Source: DASPHG01 sp963849605
GTDB lineage: Bacteria; Actinomycetota; Thermoleophilia; Solirubrobacterales; Thermoleophilaceae
Direction: 5' to 3'
Assembly (NCBI GenBank): GCA_963849605.1
Contig: CAWKHX010000015.1
Span: 1,240,001-1,304,000, forward strand
Length of the DNA stretch: 64,000 nucleotides
Part shown: piece by piece, positions 16,804 to 26,549 of the stretch
Layout of the letters: each line of letters opens with the position of its first letter
Position numbering within the stretch: the first letter of the stretch is position 1
Notes under the pieces: model-generated
Database searches by the model: none
Told to the model about the DNA's origin: nothing
The model's input: the letters and a program-made list of their open reading frames with translations, nothing else
Made by a program: the position numbers and the translations under genes

Positions 16804-18114
16804 CCAACTCGTCCGGGCAGGCGCTCGTGCTCGCGCTCGGCCTTGCGGCCGCGCTGCTCACCGGCGGGCTCGTGCTCGTCGCTCTCGGTCAAGCGGTCGG
16901 CGCGAAGAGCCGGGAGCAGCGCGCCGCCGACCTGGCCGCGGTCTCGGCGGCGGCCGCGATGCGGCGCGTATACCCGCGCCTCTTCGAGCCGGCGTTCCTG
17001 CCGCCGGCTCGGCCGGGGCTGCAGTCGCTGCCCAACCCGCGCCACCTCACGCGCGAGCGCTACGTCGCGATCGCCCGCGACGCAGCCGTGCGCGGCGGTG
17101 CGCGAAACGGCGCCCGCGTCCGTCCCTCGGACGTCTCATTTCCGGGCGGAGGCTTCGCGCCCACGCGCGTGCGCGTACGGGTGCGCGAGTTCCACCGCGT
17201 CCGCGGACCGGGCGTCGGCGACGGCCGCGTCGAGGTCGCGGCCACCGCGGTGGCCGAGCTCGCGCCGGACACCGGGGGACGGCCTCGCGACGGGCGGCGG
17301 ATACAGCGGGCCGCTCGCCTACCGCCAGGGCAAGCCCATGCGCCCGGACGTCGCGGAGGCATTCGATCGGATGGCGGCGGCTGCCGCGGCGGACGGGATC
17401 GGCCTGATCATCACGAGTGCGTTCCGCAGCGACGCGGAGCAGGCGCGCCTCTGGGCGGCCAACCCCGACCCGAAGTGGGTGGCGCCACCCGGGAAGTCGC
17501 TGCACCGCCTCGGCACGGAGCTCGATCTCGGCCCGCCCGCCGCCTATGCCTGGCTCGCGCGGAACGCGGAGCGATTCGGGTTCGTCAAGCGCTACAGCTG
17601 GGAGCCGTGGCACTACGGCTTCACGCGCAACGCGGGCAGCCGCTCCGTCGGATACGGGCCGCGCGAGGGGGAGCCCGCGATCCCGTCGTTCGTGCCCGCC
17701 GAGTTCGCTCCGGCGATCGCGCGTGCGGCGCAGCGCTGGAATGTCTCGGCAGCGCTGATCTCGGCGCAGATCTATGCGGAGTCGAACTTCAACCCGTTCG
17801 CGCAGTCGCCCGCCGGCGCGCAGGGGATTGCCCAGTTCATGCCGGGGACGGCGCGGTCGTACGGGCTGTCGAACCCGTTCGACGCGGAGGCCGCGATCGA
17901 TGCGCAGGCGCATCTGATGCGCGACCTGCTGAAACGGTTCGCGGCCGTTCCCCTCGCGCTGGCGGCGTACAACGCCGGCCCGGCCGCGGTGGCGGCGTGC
18001 GGGTGCGTGCCGCCGTACCCGGAGACGCGCGCGTACGTGACGAAGATCCTCGGCCTGCTCGGCGGGGCGGGGGAGGCGGCGAGCGGAGGGCTCGAGGTCA
18101 GGCTCGTCGAGTGA
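16788..18114 (+). CDS. TadG-like / VanY carboxypeptidase / lytic transglycosylase fusion (one frame correction needed)
   Basis: From GTG 16788 the product begins with a TadG-like helix (SSGQALVLALGLAAALLTGG), then about 150 residues of pseudopilin-like domain. At a GGGGG run (17274-17278) the frame must advance by one base. After that come a M15B D-alanyl-D-alanine carboxypeptidase domain (SLHRLGTELD zinc site and EPWHYGF) and a C-terminal SLT lytic transglycosylase domain (ESNFNP, GAQGIAQFMPGTA, AAYNAGP). Total length is 3n+1, about 441 residues when corrected. Conserved VanY-side sequence starts before the only nearby ATG (17338), arguing for one fused gene rather than two. The two cell-wall domains would open peptidoglycan for the pilus. 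Confidence 0.68.
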
Positions 18115-18200
18115 AGCCGATTTAGCGAACTTTTACACCAAGTCCACCAAATCAGTGCACAATTGTTCAGGCCCTGTCCCGCTCGCCAAAGGAGCCCGCA

Positions 18201-18371
18201 ATGCCGACCATCATCGTGAGACCCGACTCCGGCAACGACGACGCCTTCACGCTCTCGGAGACCGTGATCCCGAGCCGCCTGCACGACGACCACTACATCG
18301 ACCAGCTCGTCCAGCGGCTCGGCTGGGCGCTCGTCGATGCCGAGGACATCGAGGGGCGGAAGACCGCCTGA
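18201..18371 (+). CDS. Small hypothetical protein, 56 residues
   Basis: A short gene beginning MPTIIVRPDSGNDDAF after a good ribosome site (AAAGGAG, 8 bases before ATG 18201). The product is acidic, soluble and without cysteines, with no recognised family. The upstream 85 bases are relatively AT-rich for this window and likely hold its promoter. Codon pattern matches neighbouring genes, which supports a real gene. Function unknown. Confidence 0.6.
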   Translation: MPTIIVRPDSGNDDAFTLSETVIPSRLHDDHYIDQLVQRLGWALVDAEDIEGRKTA

Positions 18372-18436
18372 CGGCCCCCTTGCACCCGGCGCCCCGATGC
18401 ACTAGACCACGCAGGGGGCGCCGGGAAGGAGGCCCG

Positions 18437-18757
18437 ATGTTCTGCAGTGTCCGCCGTTACCGCACGGACCCTGCCCGGGTGGACGAGCTGATGCACCGCA
18501 TCGACGAGGGCTTCGCGGAGCTGATCTCCGAGGAGACCGGGTTCGTCGCCTATCAGGTGCTCGACTGCGGGGAGGGCGATGTCGTGACGCTCACGACCTT
18601 CCGCGATAGCGAGGGTGCGGAGGACTCGGTCGCGACGGCTGCCGCGTGGGTACGCGACAACCTGAGCGACGTCGAGATCGAGCGTGTCGACGCGTTCATG
18701 GGCGAGGCGAAGGTGAGCCGCGCGGCCGCCGAGATGCTCGAACCGGCGCACGCATAG
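18437..18757 (+). CDS. ABM-like dimeric alpha/beta-barrel protein
   Basis: 106 residues from ATG 18437, preceded by a strong AAGGAGG site. The pattern RRYRTDPARVDELMHRIDEGFAE followed by GFVAYQVLDCGEGDVVTLTTF matches small antibiotic-biosynthesis-monooxygenase-like or dimeric ferredoxin-like barrel proteins. Some members are cofactor-free oxygenases, many have no known activity. A strong hairpin follows the gene, so the unit probably ends here. Confidence 0.65.
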   Translation: MFCSVRRYRTDPARVDELMHRIDEGFAELISEETGFVAYQVLDCGEGDVVTLTTFRDSEGAEDSVATAAAWVRDNLSDVEIERVDAFMGEAKVSRAAAEMLEPAHA

Positions 18758-18772
18758 CCGTACCGCCCTTCG

Positions 18773-18803
18773 GTGGCGCCGGTCGCTTGTGGACCGGCGC
18801 CAC
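18773..18803 (+). terminator. Strong stem-loop after the ABM-like gene
   Basis: A perfect 12-bp inverted repeat (left arm 18773-18784, right arm 18792-18803, 7-base loop) starts 15 bases after the stop codon. A T run follows only after 10 bases (TTTT at 18813-18816), so it is a strong hairpin with a displaced tail. It could alternatively regulate the downstream protease gene. Confidence 0.55.
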
Positions 18804-18850
18804 TAGGGGTAGTTTTGATGTGCCAACGCTCTCTCCCGCCGGAGGTCCCC

Positions 18851-19618
18851 ATGAAGGCACGCACGCTCGGCTCGCTCCTCTCTCTCGCACTCCTGGCTGC
18901 GCTACCCGCCGCCGCCCAGGCCGACGGCCGGGTCGCCTCGGCGACCGGTGCGAAGCAGGTGAACGGGCAGACCGTCTACGTGGACGTCGTGGTGGCCGTG
19001 CCGAGGAGCCAGACAGCGCGCCAGGCCACGGACCAGGCGCTCGCCGAGCAGGGCGCGAGCCGCAGCCAGAAGCCGCCGTGGGCAGGCGGGCCGCCGGGTG
19101 GTGGCGGCACCGAGAAGTACTTCTACACCGGGCTCAGGTGGAGCCCTGCCTCCGTGACCCAGAACTACAACTCGGCCGGCCAGCCCCTGGCCGCCAAGAG
19201 CGCGCTGACCAATACGTACTCCGATTGGAGCACGATCACTGACTCGACGTACGGGATCTCGTACGGCGCGGACACGACCCGGTGTCCCTCGCTCGTCCAG
19301 GAGTGCCCGGGCGCCCAGGTCACCGATGACCACAACGACGTCGGCTGGCAATCGCTCGGCGGCACGACGCTGGGGGTCACCTGGTACACGACCTCCGACC
19401 CTGAGGCGGACATGGCGCTCAACACCAGCTTCACCTGGAAGAGCACGTGCGGCTCCGGCAGCGGGTATGACGTGGAGACCGTGTTCCTCCACGAGAACGG
19501 CCACGTGGCCGGCCTGGACCACGCCAAGAGGACGGATTCGGTGATGTACCCCAGCTACCAGGCGCCGCGCTGCACGCTCTTCGACTACGACAAGCGGTCG
19601 ATGGCGAACCTGTACTAG
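18851..19618 (+). CDS. Secreted matrixin-family zinc metalloprotease
   Basis: 255 residues from ATG 18851, with a GGAGG ribosome site and a signal peptide (MKARTLGSLLSLALLAALPAAAQA). The zinc site HENGHVAGLDH (HExxHxxGxxH) is complete near residue 217, followed by a Met-turn in SVMYPSY, as in metzincins of the M10/M57 type. The N-terminal region after the signal probably serves as a propeptide-like or binding segment with a Gly/Pro-rich linker. It stands alone between a hairpin and the MaoC gene. The substrate is unknown. Confidence 0.82.
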   Translation: MKARTLGSLLSLALLAALPAAAQADGRVASATGAKQVNGQTVYVDVVVAVPRSQTARQATDQALAEQGASRSQKPPWAGGPPGGGGTEKYFYTGLRWSPASVTQNYNSAGQPLAAKSALTNTYSDWSTITDSTYGISYGADTTRCPSLVQECPGAQVTDDHNDVGWQSLGGTTLGVTWYTTSDPEADMALNTSFTWKSTCGSGSGYDVETVFLHENGHVAGLDHAKRTDSVMYPSYQAPRCTLFDYDKRSMANLY

Positions 19619-19644
19619 GCGCCAATCCGGATAGCCTGCGCGGC

Positions 19645-20121
19645 ATGGCGACCATCACGCAGGTTCACGGCGTAGAGGGACTCCGAGAACTGATCGGCAA
19701 GCCGATCGGCCCGAGCGACTGGCGCGAGGTGACGCAGGAGATGATCGACGCGTTCGCGGAGATCTCCGGCGACGACCAGTGGATCCACGTCGACGTCGAG
19801 CGCGCCAAGACCGAGAGCCCGTTCGGCACGACGATCGCGCACGGCAACCTGACGCTGTCGATGATCGACGGGTTCCGCAAGTCGCTGATGGAGTCGACCG
19901 GCTTCAAGCTGGGCGTCAACTACGGCTGGAACAAGGTCCGTTTCCCGGCGCCGGTTCCGACCGGCTCCAAGCTGCGCGCGACCGCGGAGATCATGAGCGT
20001 CGACGACGTCGGCGGCGGCTGGGTCCAGGTCGTGACGAAGTTCACCGTCGAGGCCGAGGGCGGCGAGAAGCCGGTCTGCGTCGGCGAGTCGGTCGGCCGT
20101 GCCCTACCCGAAGACGGCTAA
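19645..20121 (+). CDS. MaoC family dehydratase
   Basis: 158 residues with a hot-dog fold. The catalytic dipeptide region SGDDQWIHVDVERAKTESPFG and IAHGNLTLSM match the MaoC-like (R)-specific enoyl-CoA hydratase family with Asp and His in the usual places. It would hydrate trans-2-enoyl-CoA in fatty-acid or polyhydroxyalkanoate metabolism. It converges with a small membrane protein gene with a four-base overlap. Confidence 0.9.
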   Translation: MATITQVHGVEGLRELIGKPIGPSDWREVTQEMIDAFAEISGDDQWIHVDVERAKTESPFGTTIAHGNLTLSMIDGFRKSLMESTGFKLGVNYGWNKVRFPAPVPTGSKLRATAEIMSVDDVGGGWVQVVTKFTVEAEGGEKPVCVGESVGRALPEDG

Positions 20122-20339
20122 AGCCCCAACTCGTCCTTAAGGACTTCGAAGCCGTTCTGGTGGTGGCGGCAGTCCGACGGCGGGTCGTCCCACGGCGCCA
20201 CGAACGACCAGCTGTCCACCCGCTTGCCGTCCTCGAGGCACTTGGAGCGGTAGACGAGGAACAGCGGCGAGACGACCAACGCCGCGATCACGACGAGGAA
20301 CAGGATCATCCGCCAGCCGGCGCCGAAGGCCGTTCGCAT
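20118..20339 (-). CDS. Small single-span membrane protein
   Basis: 73 residues with one transmembrane helix (MILFLVVIAALVVSPLFLVY, about residues 11-30) and a soluble tail with two cysteines (SKCLED and DCRHH) that could pair. It lies divergent from uvrC across a 23-base gap. No family recognised; placement and clean boundaries suggest it is real. Confidence 0.6.
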   Translation of the reverse strand: MRTAFGAGWRMILFLVVIAALVVSPLFLVYRSKCLEDGKRVDSWSFVAPWDDPPSDCRHHQNGFEVLKDELGL

Positions 20340-20362
20340 GACGCGACCCTATCCTCGCCTGC

Positions 20363-22234
20363 GTGGCGACGACGACCCTCACAGACCGCGAGGAGCGGCT
20401 GAAGGAACAGCGCCGGAGCCTGCCCGACGGCCCGGGCGTCTACCTGTTCCGTGACAACCGCAAGCGGGTCGTCTACGTGGGCAAGGCCAAGTCGATCAAG
20501 AAGCGGGTCGCGGGCCATTTCAGCAAGGCCTCGAGCTCGCGCAGCGACATGGTCGAGTCGATCGCGGCCATCGAGTTCGTCGTCACCCAGACCGAGGCGG
20601 AGGCGCTGCTCGCCGAGCAGAACTTCATCAAGCAGTACCGGCCGATCTTCAACGTCCGCCTGCGCGACGACAAGTCGTACCCCTACATCGCGATCTCGCT
20701 CGACGAGAAGTTCCCGCGGGCCTACTTCACGCGCGAGAAGCACCGGCGTGACCGCGCGTACTTCGGGCCGTACTCGAACGCGAAGAAGGTGCGCGAGACG
20801 CTCGACCTGCTCGGCAAGGTCTTCCAGCACCGCAGCTGCGACGGCACCGAGCCCGGCCGCGCGTCCGGGAGCCCGTGCCTCGACTACTACATCAAGCGCT
20901 GCGGGGCCCCCTGCGTCGGGTACGTGTCGGAAGAGGAGTACCGCGAGGGAATCGACAAGGTCGTCGACTTCCTCTCCGGCCGCTATCGCCAGATCGAGCG
21001 CGACCTCGAGGACGAGATGAAGCGCGCGTCGGCGGCGCAGGAGTTCGAGACCGCGGCGGCGGTCCGCAACAAGCTGAAGGCGGTCCACAGCCTGCTCGAG
21101 CGCCAGCGGATCTCGAACGAGTCGGTCGGCTCGCTCGACGCGATCGCCGTGGCCACCGAGGACACCGACGCGAACGCGCAGGTGTTCCAGGTCCGCGACG
21201 GCGTGCTGGCCGACCGCCAGAGCTTCTACCTCGACAACCAGGCTCGGCGCGACGAGGCCGAGGTCGCGGAGGAGTTCGTGCTCCAGTACTACGCCAGCTC
21301 GCCCGCCATCCCGCCGCTCGTCGTCGTCCAGCGCGCGGTTCAGGACGCCGGCGTCATGGCCGAGGCGCTCGCCGACCGCCGCGGCGGCCCGGTCGAGGTG
21401 CGGCACGCGGAGCGCGGCGACAAGCGCCGCATCCTCGAGCTGGCCGAGCGGAACGCGCGGCTCGCGCTCGACCAGGACCGGCTGCGTTCCGAGCACCGGC
21501 GGATCCAGCGGATCGACGCGCTCGAGGGGCTCCAGCGCGAGCTCGGCATGCCGCAGATCCCGATGCGGATCGAGTGCTTCGACATCTCGAACCTCGGCGA
21601 GACGCACACCGTCGCGTCGATGGTCGTGTTCGAGGGCGGCGCGCCGAAGAAGTCCGACTACCGCCGGTTCGGCATCCGCGAGGCGGTGCAGGACGACTTC
21701 GCCGCGATGAACGAGGTGCTCGGGCGCCGGATGGCGCAGTACGTCGCGCAGCGCGAGCGCTCGCCGCACGAGGCGTCGTTCGACGCGAGCTTCGCGGCGA
21801 TCCCCGGCCTGATCGTGATCGACGGCGGCAAGGGCCAGCTGTCGGCGGGGCTGAAGGCGCTCGAGCCGTTCCGCGACCTGGGGGTGACGGTCGTCAGCCT
21901 GGCCAAGCGGATCGAGGAGGTCTTCGTCCCCGGCCGGTCCCAGCCGCTCGTGATGCCGCCGAACGGCGCGGCGCTCCAGCTGCTCCAGCGCGTGCGCGAC
22001 GAGGCGCACCGGTTCGCGATCGAGTTCCATCGCGGCCGCCGCGACAAGGCGATGACGCGGTCGGTGCTCGACGACCTGCCGGGCATCGGACCGGCCCGCA
22101 AGCGCCTGATCCTCAAGCACTTCGGATCGCCCGAGCGCTTCCTCGCCGCAAGCCGCGAGGAGCTCGAGGGAGTGCCCGGACTGCCCGCTAAGGTGGCCCG
22201 GGAGATCCATGGCCATGTCCACAAGGCCGGATAG
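20363..22234 (+). CDS. uvrC: Excinuclease ABC subunit C
   Basis: 623 residues from GTG 20363. UvrC makes both incisions around a DNA lesion in nucleotide excision repair with UvrA and UvrB. The N-terminal GIY-YIG nuclease domain is GVYLFRDNRKRVVYVGKAK; the UVR motif is FETAAAVRNKLKAV near residue 228; the RNase H-like second nuclease includes ECFDISNLGETHTV; and the C-terminal helix-hairpin-helix pair is LPGIGPARKRLILKHFG. Complete in length. The stop overlaps the start of rapZ by 26 bases, as in many actinobacteria. Confidence 0.96.
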   Translation: MATTTLTDREERLKEQRRSLPDGPGVYLFRDNRKRVVYVGKAKSIKKRVAGHFSKASSSRSDMVESIAAIEFVVTQTEAEALLAEQNFIKQYRPIFNVRLRDDKSYPYIAISLDEKFPRAYFTREKHRRDRAYFGPYSNAKKVRETLDLLGKVFQHRSCDGTEPGRASGSPCLDYYIKRCGAPCVGYVSEEEYREGIDKVVDFLSGRYRQIERDLEDEMKRASAAQEFETAAAVRNKLKAVHSLLERQRISNESVGSLDAIAVATEDTDANAQVFQVRDGVLADRQSFYLDNQARRDEAEVAEEFVLQYYASSPAIPPLVVVQRAVQDAGVMAEALADRRGGPVEVRHAERGDKRRILELAERNARLALDQDRLRSEHRRIQRIDALEGLQRELGMPQIPMRIECFDISNLGETHTVASMVVFEGGAPKKSDYRRFGIREAVQDDFAAMNEVLGRRMAQYVAQRERSPHEASFDASFAAIPGLIVIDGGKGQLSAGLKALEPFRDLGVTVVSLAKRIEEVFVPGRSQPLVMPPNGAALQLLQRVRDEAHRFAIEFHRGRRDKAMTRSVLDDLPGIGPARKRLILKHFGSPERFLAASREELEGVPGLPAKVAREIHGHVHKAG

Positions 22235-23186
22235 GGGCCGTACCAAGCCTCAGCGCGGGCTCTCCCGGCTACGCCGCGGCCGGAACGCCGACACCGAGGC
22301 CGCCCGGTCGATCGACGACTTCGTGATCATCACCGGCTTCTCCGGCGCCGGGAAGTCCCAGGCGATGGCCTGCTTCGAGGACGCCGGCTACTTCTGCGTC
22401 GACAACCTGCCCCCGGAGATGATCGGCCAGCTCGCCGACCTGTTCGGGCACGAGGGCAGCAAGGTCGAGCGCGCCGCGGTCGTCTGCGACCCGCGCGGAG
22501 GCGAGTACTTCGAGCCGATGCTGGAGGTCCTCGACGGGCTCGAGGAGCGCGGGGTCAAGCACCGCCTCCTCTTCCTCGAGGCGTCCGAGCCGGTGCTGAT
22601 CGACCGCTACAAGGAGACGCGCCGCCGGCACCCGCTCGCGGCGGGCGGCCAGGTGAGCGCCGGGATCCGCGGGGAGCGGGAGCTGCTCGCACCCGTGCGC
22701 GAGCGCGCCGACATCACCATCGACACGAGCGAACTGTCCGCCTCGCGGCTGCGGAAGGTCGTCGCCGACAAGATGCTGCCGCGCGCCACCATCGGGAAGC
22801 TCGCCGTCACCGTGATGAGCTACGGCTTCAAGCACGGCACGCCGCGCGACGCCGACCTGAACTTCGACGTCCGCTTCCTGCCCAACCCGCACTACGAGTC
22901 GGAGCTGCGGGCACTCACCGGGCAGGACGAGGCCGTGCGCGAGTACGTCGAGAACTCGGACGGCCTGAACGACTTCTACGACCGGCTCTTCCCGCTGCTC
23001 GACTACCTGCTGCCGCAGTACGAGAACGAGGGGAAGGCCCACCTGACGATCGGGATCGGGTGCACCGGCGGGCGGCACCGCTCGGTCGTGATCGGCGAGC
23101 ACATCGCGCACGTCTACCGCGACCGGGGCCAGTACCTGGTGGACGTCGTGCACCGCGACATCGACAAGCCGCCGCGGCGCGCGTGA
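22209..23186 (+). CDS. rapZ: RapZ family nucleotide-binding protein
   Basis: 325 residues. Walker A GFSGAGKS near residue 43, CVDNLPP, the DTSELS region, and C-terminal IGCTGGRHRS are the RapZ/YvcJ hallmarks. In E. coli RapZ is an RNase adaptor in amino-sugar control; in actinobacteria the role is less clear. A 35-residue basic N-terminal extension precedes the P-loop. ATG 22209 or 22215 are possible starts. The normal downstream partners yvcK and whiA are absent here; a VOC gene follows with a GTGA overlap. Confidence 0.92.
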   Translation: MAMSTRPDRGRTKPQRGLSRLRRGRNADTEAARSIDDFVIITGFSGAGKSQAMACFEDAGYFCVDNLPPEMIGQLADLFGHEGSKVERAAVVCDPRGGEYFEPMLEVLDGLEERGVKHRLLFLEASEPVLIDRYKETRRRHPLAAGGQVSAGIRGERELLAPVRERADITIDTSELSASRLRKVVADKMLPRATIGKLAVTVMSYGFKHGTPRDADLNFDVRFLPNPHYESELRALTGQDEAVREYVENSDGLNDFYDRLFPLLDYLLPQYENEGKAHLTIGIGCTGGRHRSVVIGEHIAHVYRDRGQYLVDVVHRDIDKPPRRA

Positions 23187-23542
23187 TCCACCACGTCGGC
23201 TTCGAGGTGCGGGTGCTCGAGCACAGCGCGGTCTTCTACGACGCCGTCTTCCACGCGATCGGTGGCCGGCGACTGTACGAGAGCGGCGAGGCGATCGGGT
23301 GGGGAGTGGACGTGCCGGTCTTCTGGATTACGGCACGGGACATTCCGAAGGCGGGTTACGGGCACGTCGCCTTCCGCGCGAGCGGGCGGCCGGCGGTCAA
23401 AGCCGCGTACGAGGCGGGCCTGGCGCACGGGGGCACGGACGACGGCCCGCCAGGCGATCGACCGGAGTACGGGCCGACGTATTACGCCGCGTATCTGCGC
23501 GATCCCGACGGCCTGAAGGTCGAAGTCGTCGCCGGAGCGTGA
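23183..23542 (+). CDS. VOC (glyoxalase/bleomycin-resistance) superfamily protein
   Basis: 119 residues from GTG 23183, overlapping the rapZ stop. The start IHHVGFEVRVLEHSAVFYDAVF and the end YAAYLRDPDGLKVEVV are typical of single-domain VOC proteins; His3 or His4, a histidine near residue 55 (GYGHVAF) and a late Glu (KVEVV) could bind a metal. Members range from glyoxalases to dioxygenases, so no reaction is assigned. It occupies the position where yvcK and whiA usually lie. Confidence 0.85.
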   Translation: MIHHVGFEVRVLEHSAVFYDAVFHAIGGRRLYESGEAIGWGVDVPVFWITARDIPKAGYGHVAFRASGRPAVKAAYEAGLAHGGTDDGPPGDRPEYGPTYYAAYLRDPDGLKVEVVAGA

Positions 23543-23591
23543 CCGATAGCCTGCTTCGCCTGACCCCTCCGCGAAGAAAGGACCTCTTTAC

Positions 23592-24590
<999 letters not shown>

Positions 24591-24594
24591 CCGC

Positions 24595-25788
24595 TTGAGC
24601 GGCTTCCGCAAGCGGTCCGTCCGCGACCTGCCACTCGAAGAAGGCGTACGCGTGCTCGTGCGCGTGGACTTCAACGTGCCGCTGAAGGACGGCCAGGTGG
24701 CCGACGACACCCGCATCCGGGCCGCGCTGCCGACGATCGAGCTACTGCGCGAGCGCCGGGCGCGCCTCGTCCTGTGCTCGCACCTCGGCCGCCCGAAGGG
24801 ACACGACCCGGCGACTTCGCTCGCGCCGGTGTCGGCTCGCCTCGGTGAGTTGCTTGGCACGCGCGTCCACCAGGCGCCCGAGGTGGTCGGCCCGGAGGTG
24901 CGCAGCGGTGTCGAGCGGCTCGATCCGGGCGAGGTGCTGGTGCTCGAGAACACGCGCTGGGAGAGCGGCGAGACGGCGAACGACCCTGCGCTTGCGGCGG
25001 AGCTGGCGGCGCTCGCGGACGCCTACGTCAACGACGCCTTCGGGGCCGCTCACCGCGCGCACGCGTCCACGGTGGGCGTGGCCGAGCACCTGCCGTCGGC
25101 GGCCGGGCTGCTGCTCGAGAAGGAGGTCACGACCCTCGAGGGCCTCGTGGACGATCCCGAGCGGCCGCTCGTCGTGGTCCTGGGCGGCGCCAAGGTGAGC
25201 GACAAGATCGGGCTGATCGACCGCTTCATGGACATCGCCGACGCGCTACTGATCGGGGGCGCGATGTGCTTCAGCTTCTTCCGCGCGCAGGGAAAGCCGA
25301 CCGGCGACTCGCTGGTCGAGGAGGAGGGTGTCGAGCTGGCACGGCGCGCGCTCGAGCGCGCCGGAGGGGACAGCCGCTGCCGACTGCTCCTGCCGCTCGA
25401 CCTCGTGCTCGGCGACCGGTTCGACGAGCAGGCCGAGCGGCGCGAGATCGACGGCGTCGACGTGCCGGACGGCTGGATGGGGCTCGACATCGGGTCCGCC
25501 ACCGTCGAGGCATACGCGCGCGAGATCGAGGCGGCCGGTACGGTTTTCTGGAACGGCCCGATGGGGGCGTTCGAAATGGAGCCGTTCTCGGCCGGCACAC
25601 GAGGCGTGGCCGAGGCGGTGGCAAGATCGGAGGCAACGACGGTCGTCGGCGGCGGCGACTCGGCGGCGGCCCTCGCGGAGTTTGGACTGGCCCACAAGGT
25701 GACCCACCTCTCGACAGGCGGCGGTGCGGCGCTCGAGTTGCTCGAGGGCAAGGACCTGCCTGGCGTCGAGGCGCTCGACGATGCCTGA
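24595..25788 (+). CDS. pgk: Phosphoglycerate kinase
   Basis: 397 residues from TTG 24595, four bases after gap. RVDFNVPL near residue 22, the NDAFGAAHRAHAST hinge-side motif, GGAKVSDK in the middle and VVGGGDSAAAL in the nucleotide-binding domain are all as expected. It makes ATP from 1,3-bisphosphoglycerate. The gene is intact in length and is coupled to tpiA by overlapping stop and start signals. Confidence 0.97.
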   Translation: MSGFRKRSVRDLPLEEGVRVLVRVDFNVPLKDGQVADDTRIRAALPTIELLRERRARLVLCSHLGRPKGHDPATSLAPVSARLGELLGTRVHQAPEVVGPEVRSGVERLDPGEVLVLENTRWESGETANDPALAAELAALADAYVNDAFGAAHRAHASTVGVAEHLPSAAGLLLEKEVTTLEGLVDDPERPLVVVLGGAKVSDKIGLIDRFMDIADALLIGGAMCFSFFRAQGKPTGDSLVEEEGVELARRALERAGGDSRCRLLLPLDLVLGDRFDEQAERREIDGVDVPDGWMGLDIGSATVEAYAREIEAAGTVFWNGPMGAFEMEPFSAGTRGVAEAVARSEATTVVGGGDSAAALAEFGLAHKVTHLSTGGGAALELLEGKDLPGVEALDDA

Positions 25789-26549
25789 GCGCGCGGCGCC
25801 GGCCCTACATCGCCGGCAACTGGAAGATGCACAAGACGGTCGGCGAGGCGTGGGAGTTCGTCCGCGAGCTCCTGCCCGCGATCGACGGCGTCGAGGGCGT
25901 CGACGTCGGGCTGTGCGTGCCGTTCACCGCGCTGACGGCGGTCGTCGCGGCGACCGACGGCACCGACGTGATCGTGTGCGCGCAGAACATGCACCAGGAG
26001 GAGTCGGGCGCGTACACCGGCGAGGTGTCGGCGCCGATGCTCACCGACCTGCACGTGCGCGGCGTCGTGCTCGGCCACTCGGAGCGGCGCCAGTACTTCA
26101 ACGAGACCGACCGCGCGCTGGCCGAGAAGGTCCCGGCCGCGCTCGATGCCGGGCTGCAGCCGATCCTCTGCGTGGGCGAGACCGAGGAGGAGCGCGAGCG
26201 GGACGAGACGCAGCGCAAGCTCCGCCACCAGGTGCAGGAGGCGCTCGAGCGGGTGCCCGACGCCAGGCTCGCGGACGTGGTGATCGCGTACGAGCCGATC
26301 TGGGCGATCGGCACCGGGTTGGTGGCGACGCCGGAGCAGGCCCAGGAGGCGATCGCGTTCATCCGCGCGCTCGTCGGCGACCGCTCGAAGGAGGCGGCGG
26401 CGCGCGTGCGCGTCCAGTACGGCGGCAGCGTGAAGCCGGAGAACGCAGCGGAGATCCTGTCCCAGCCGGACGTCGACGGCGCGCTGGTGGGCGGTGCGAG
26501 CCTCGACCCGAAGGACCTCGCCCAGATCGTCGCCGCCGCAGCGCGGTGA
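25785..26549 (+). CDS. tpiA: Triosephosphate isomerase (start unclear: CTG or frame-corrected ATG)
   Basis: The reading frame of triosephosphate isomerase is clear: YIAGNWKMHKT at the N terminus, catalytic His in LGHSERR, catalytic Glu in AYEPIWAIGTG, and the phosphate loop YGGSVKPENA. No ATG, GTG or TTG opens this frame near the N terminus. Either a rare CTG at 25785 is used (CTGA overlap with the pgk stop, matching the NTGA coupling of other genes here), or the true start is ATG 25781 with one surplus base between 25781 and 25805 (MPERAA then RPYIAGNW). About 254-255 residues either way. Confidence 0.88.
   Translation: MSARRRPYIAGNWKMHKTVGEAWEFVRELLPAIDGVEGVDVGLCVPFTALTAVVAATDGTDVIVCAQNMHQEESGAYTGEVSAPMLTDLHVRGVVLGHSERRQYFNETDRALAEKVPAALDAGLQPILCVGETEEERERDETQRKLRHQVQEALERVPDARLADVVIAYEPIWAIGTGLVATPEQAQEAIAFIRALVGDRSKEAAARVRVQYGGSVKPENAAEILSQPDVDGALVGGASLDPKDLAQIVAAAAR

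Noticed and set aside
17338..18114. A separate VanY-transglycosylase gene starting at ATG 17338.
   Set aside because: Typical domain sequence (GGGYSGPLAYRQGKP) begins before this ATG in the same frame and the TadG frame has no nearby stop, so a fused gene with one surplus G is more likely.
18787..18815. A sigma-70-like promoter (TTGTGG, 17 bases, TAGTTT) before the matrixin.
   Set aside because: The -35 lies in the loop of the 12-bp hairpin and the match to consensus is weak; the hairpin is the better explanation.
20306..22246. A 646-codon open frame on the minus strand opposite uvrC.
   Set aside because: It is antisense to a fully convincing uvrC; its translation is low-complexity and Arg/Val/Leu-rich. 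High GC keeps antisense frames open.
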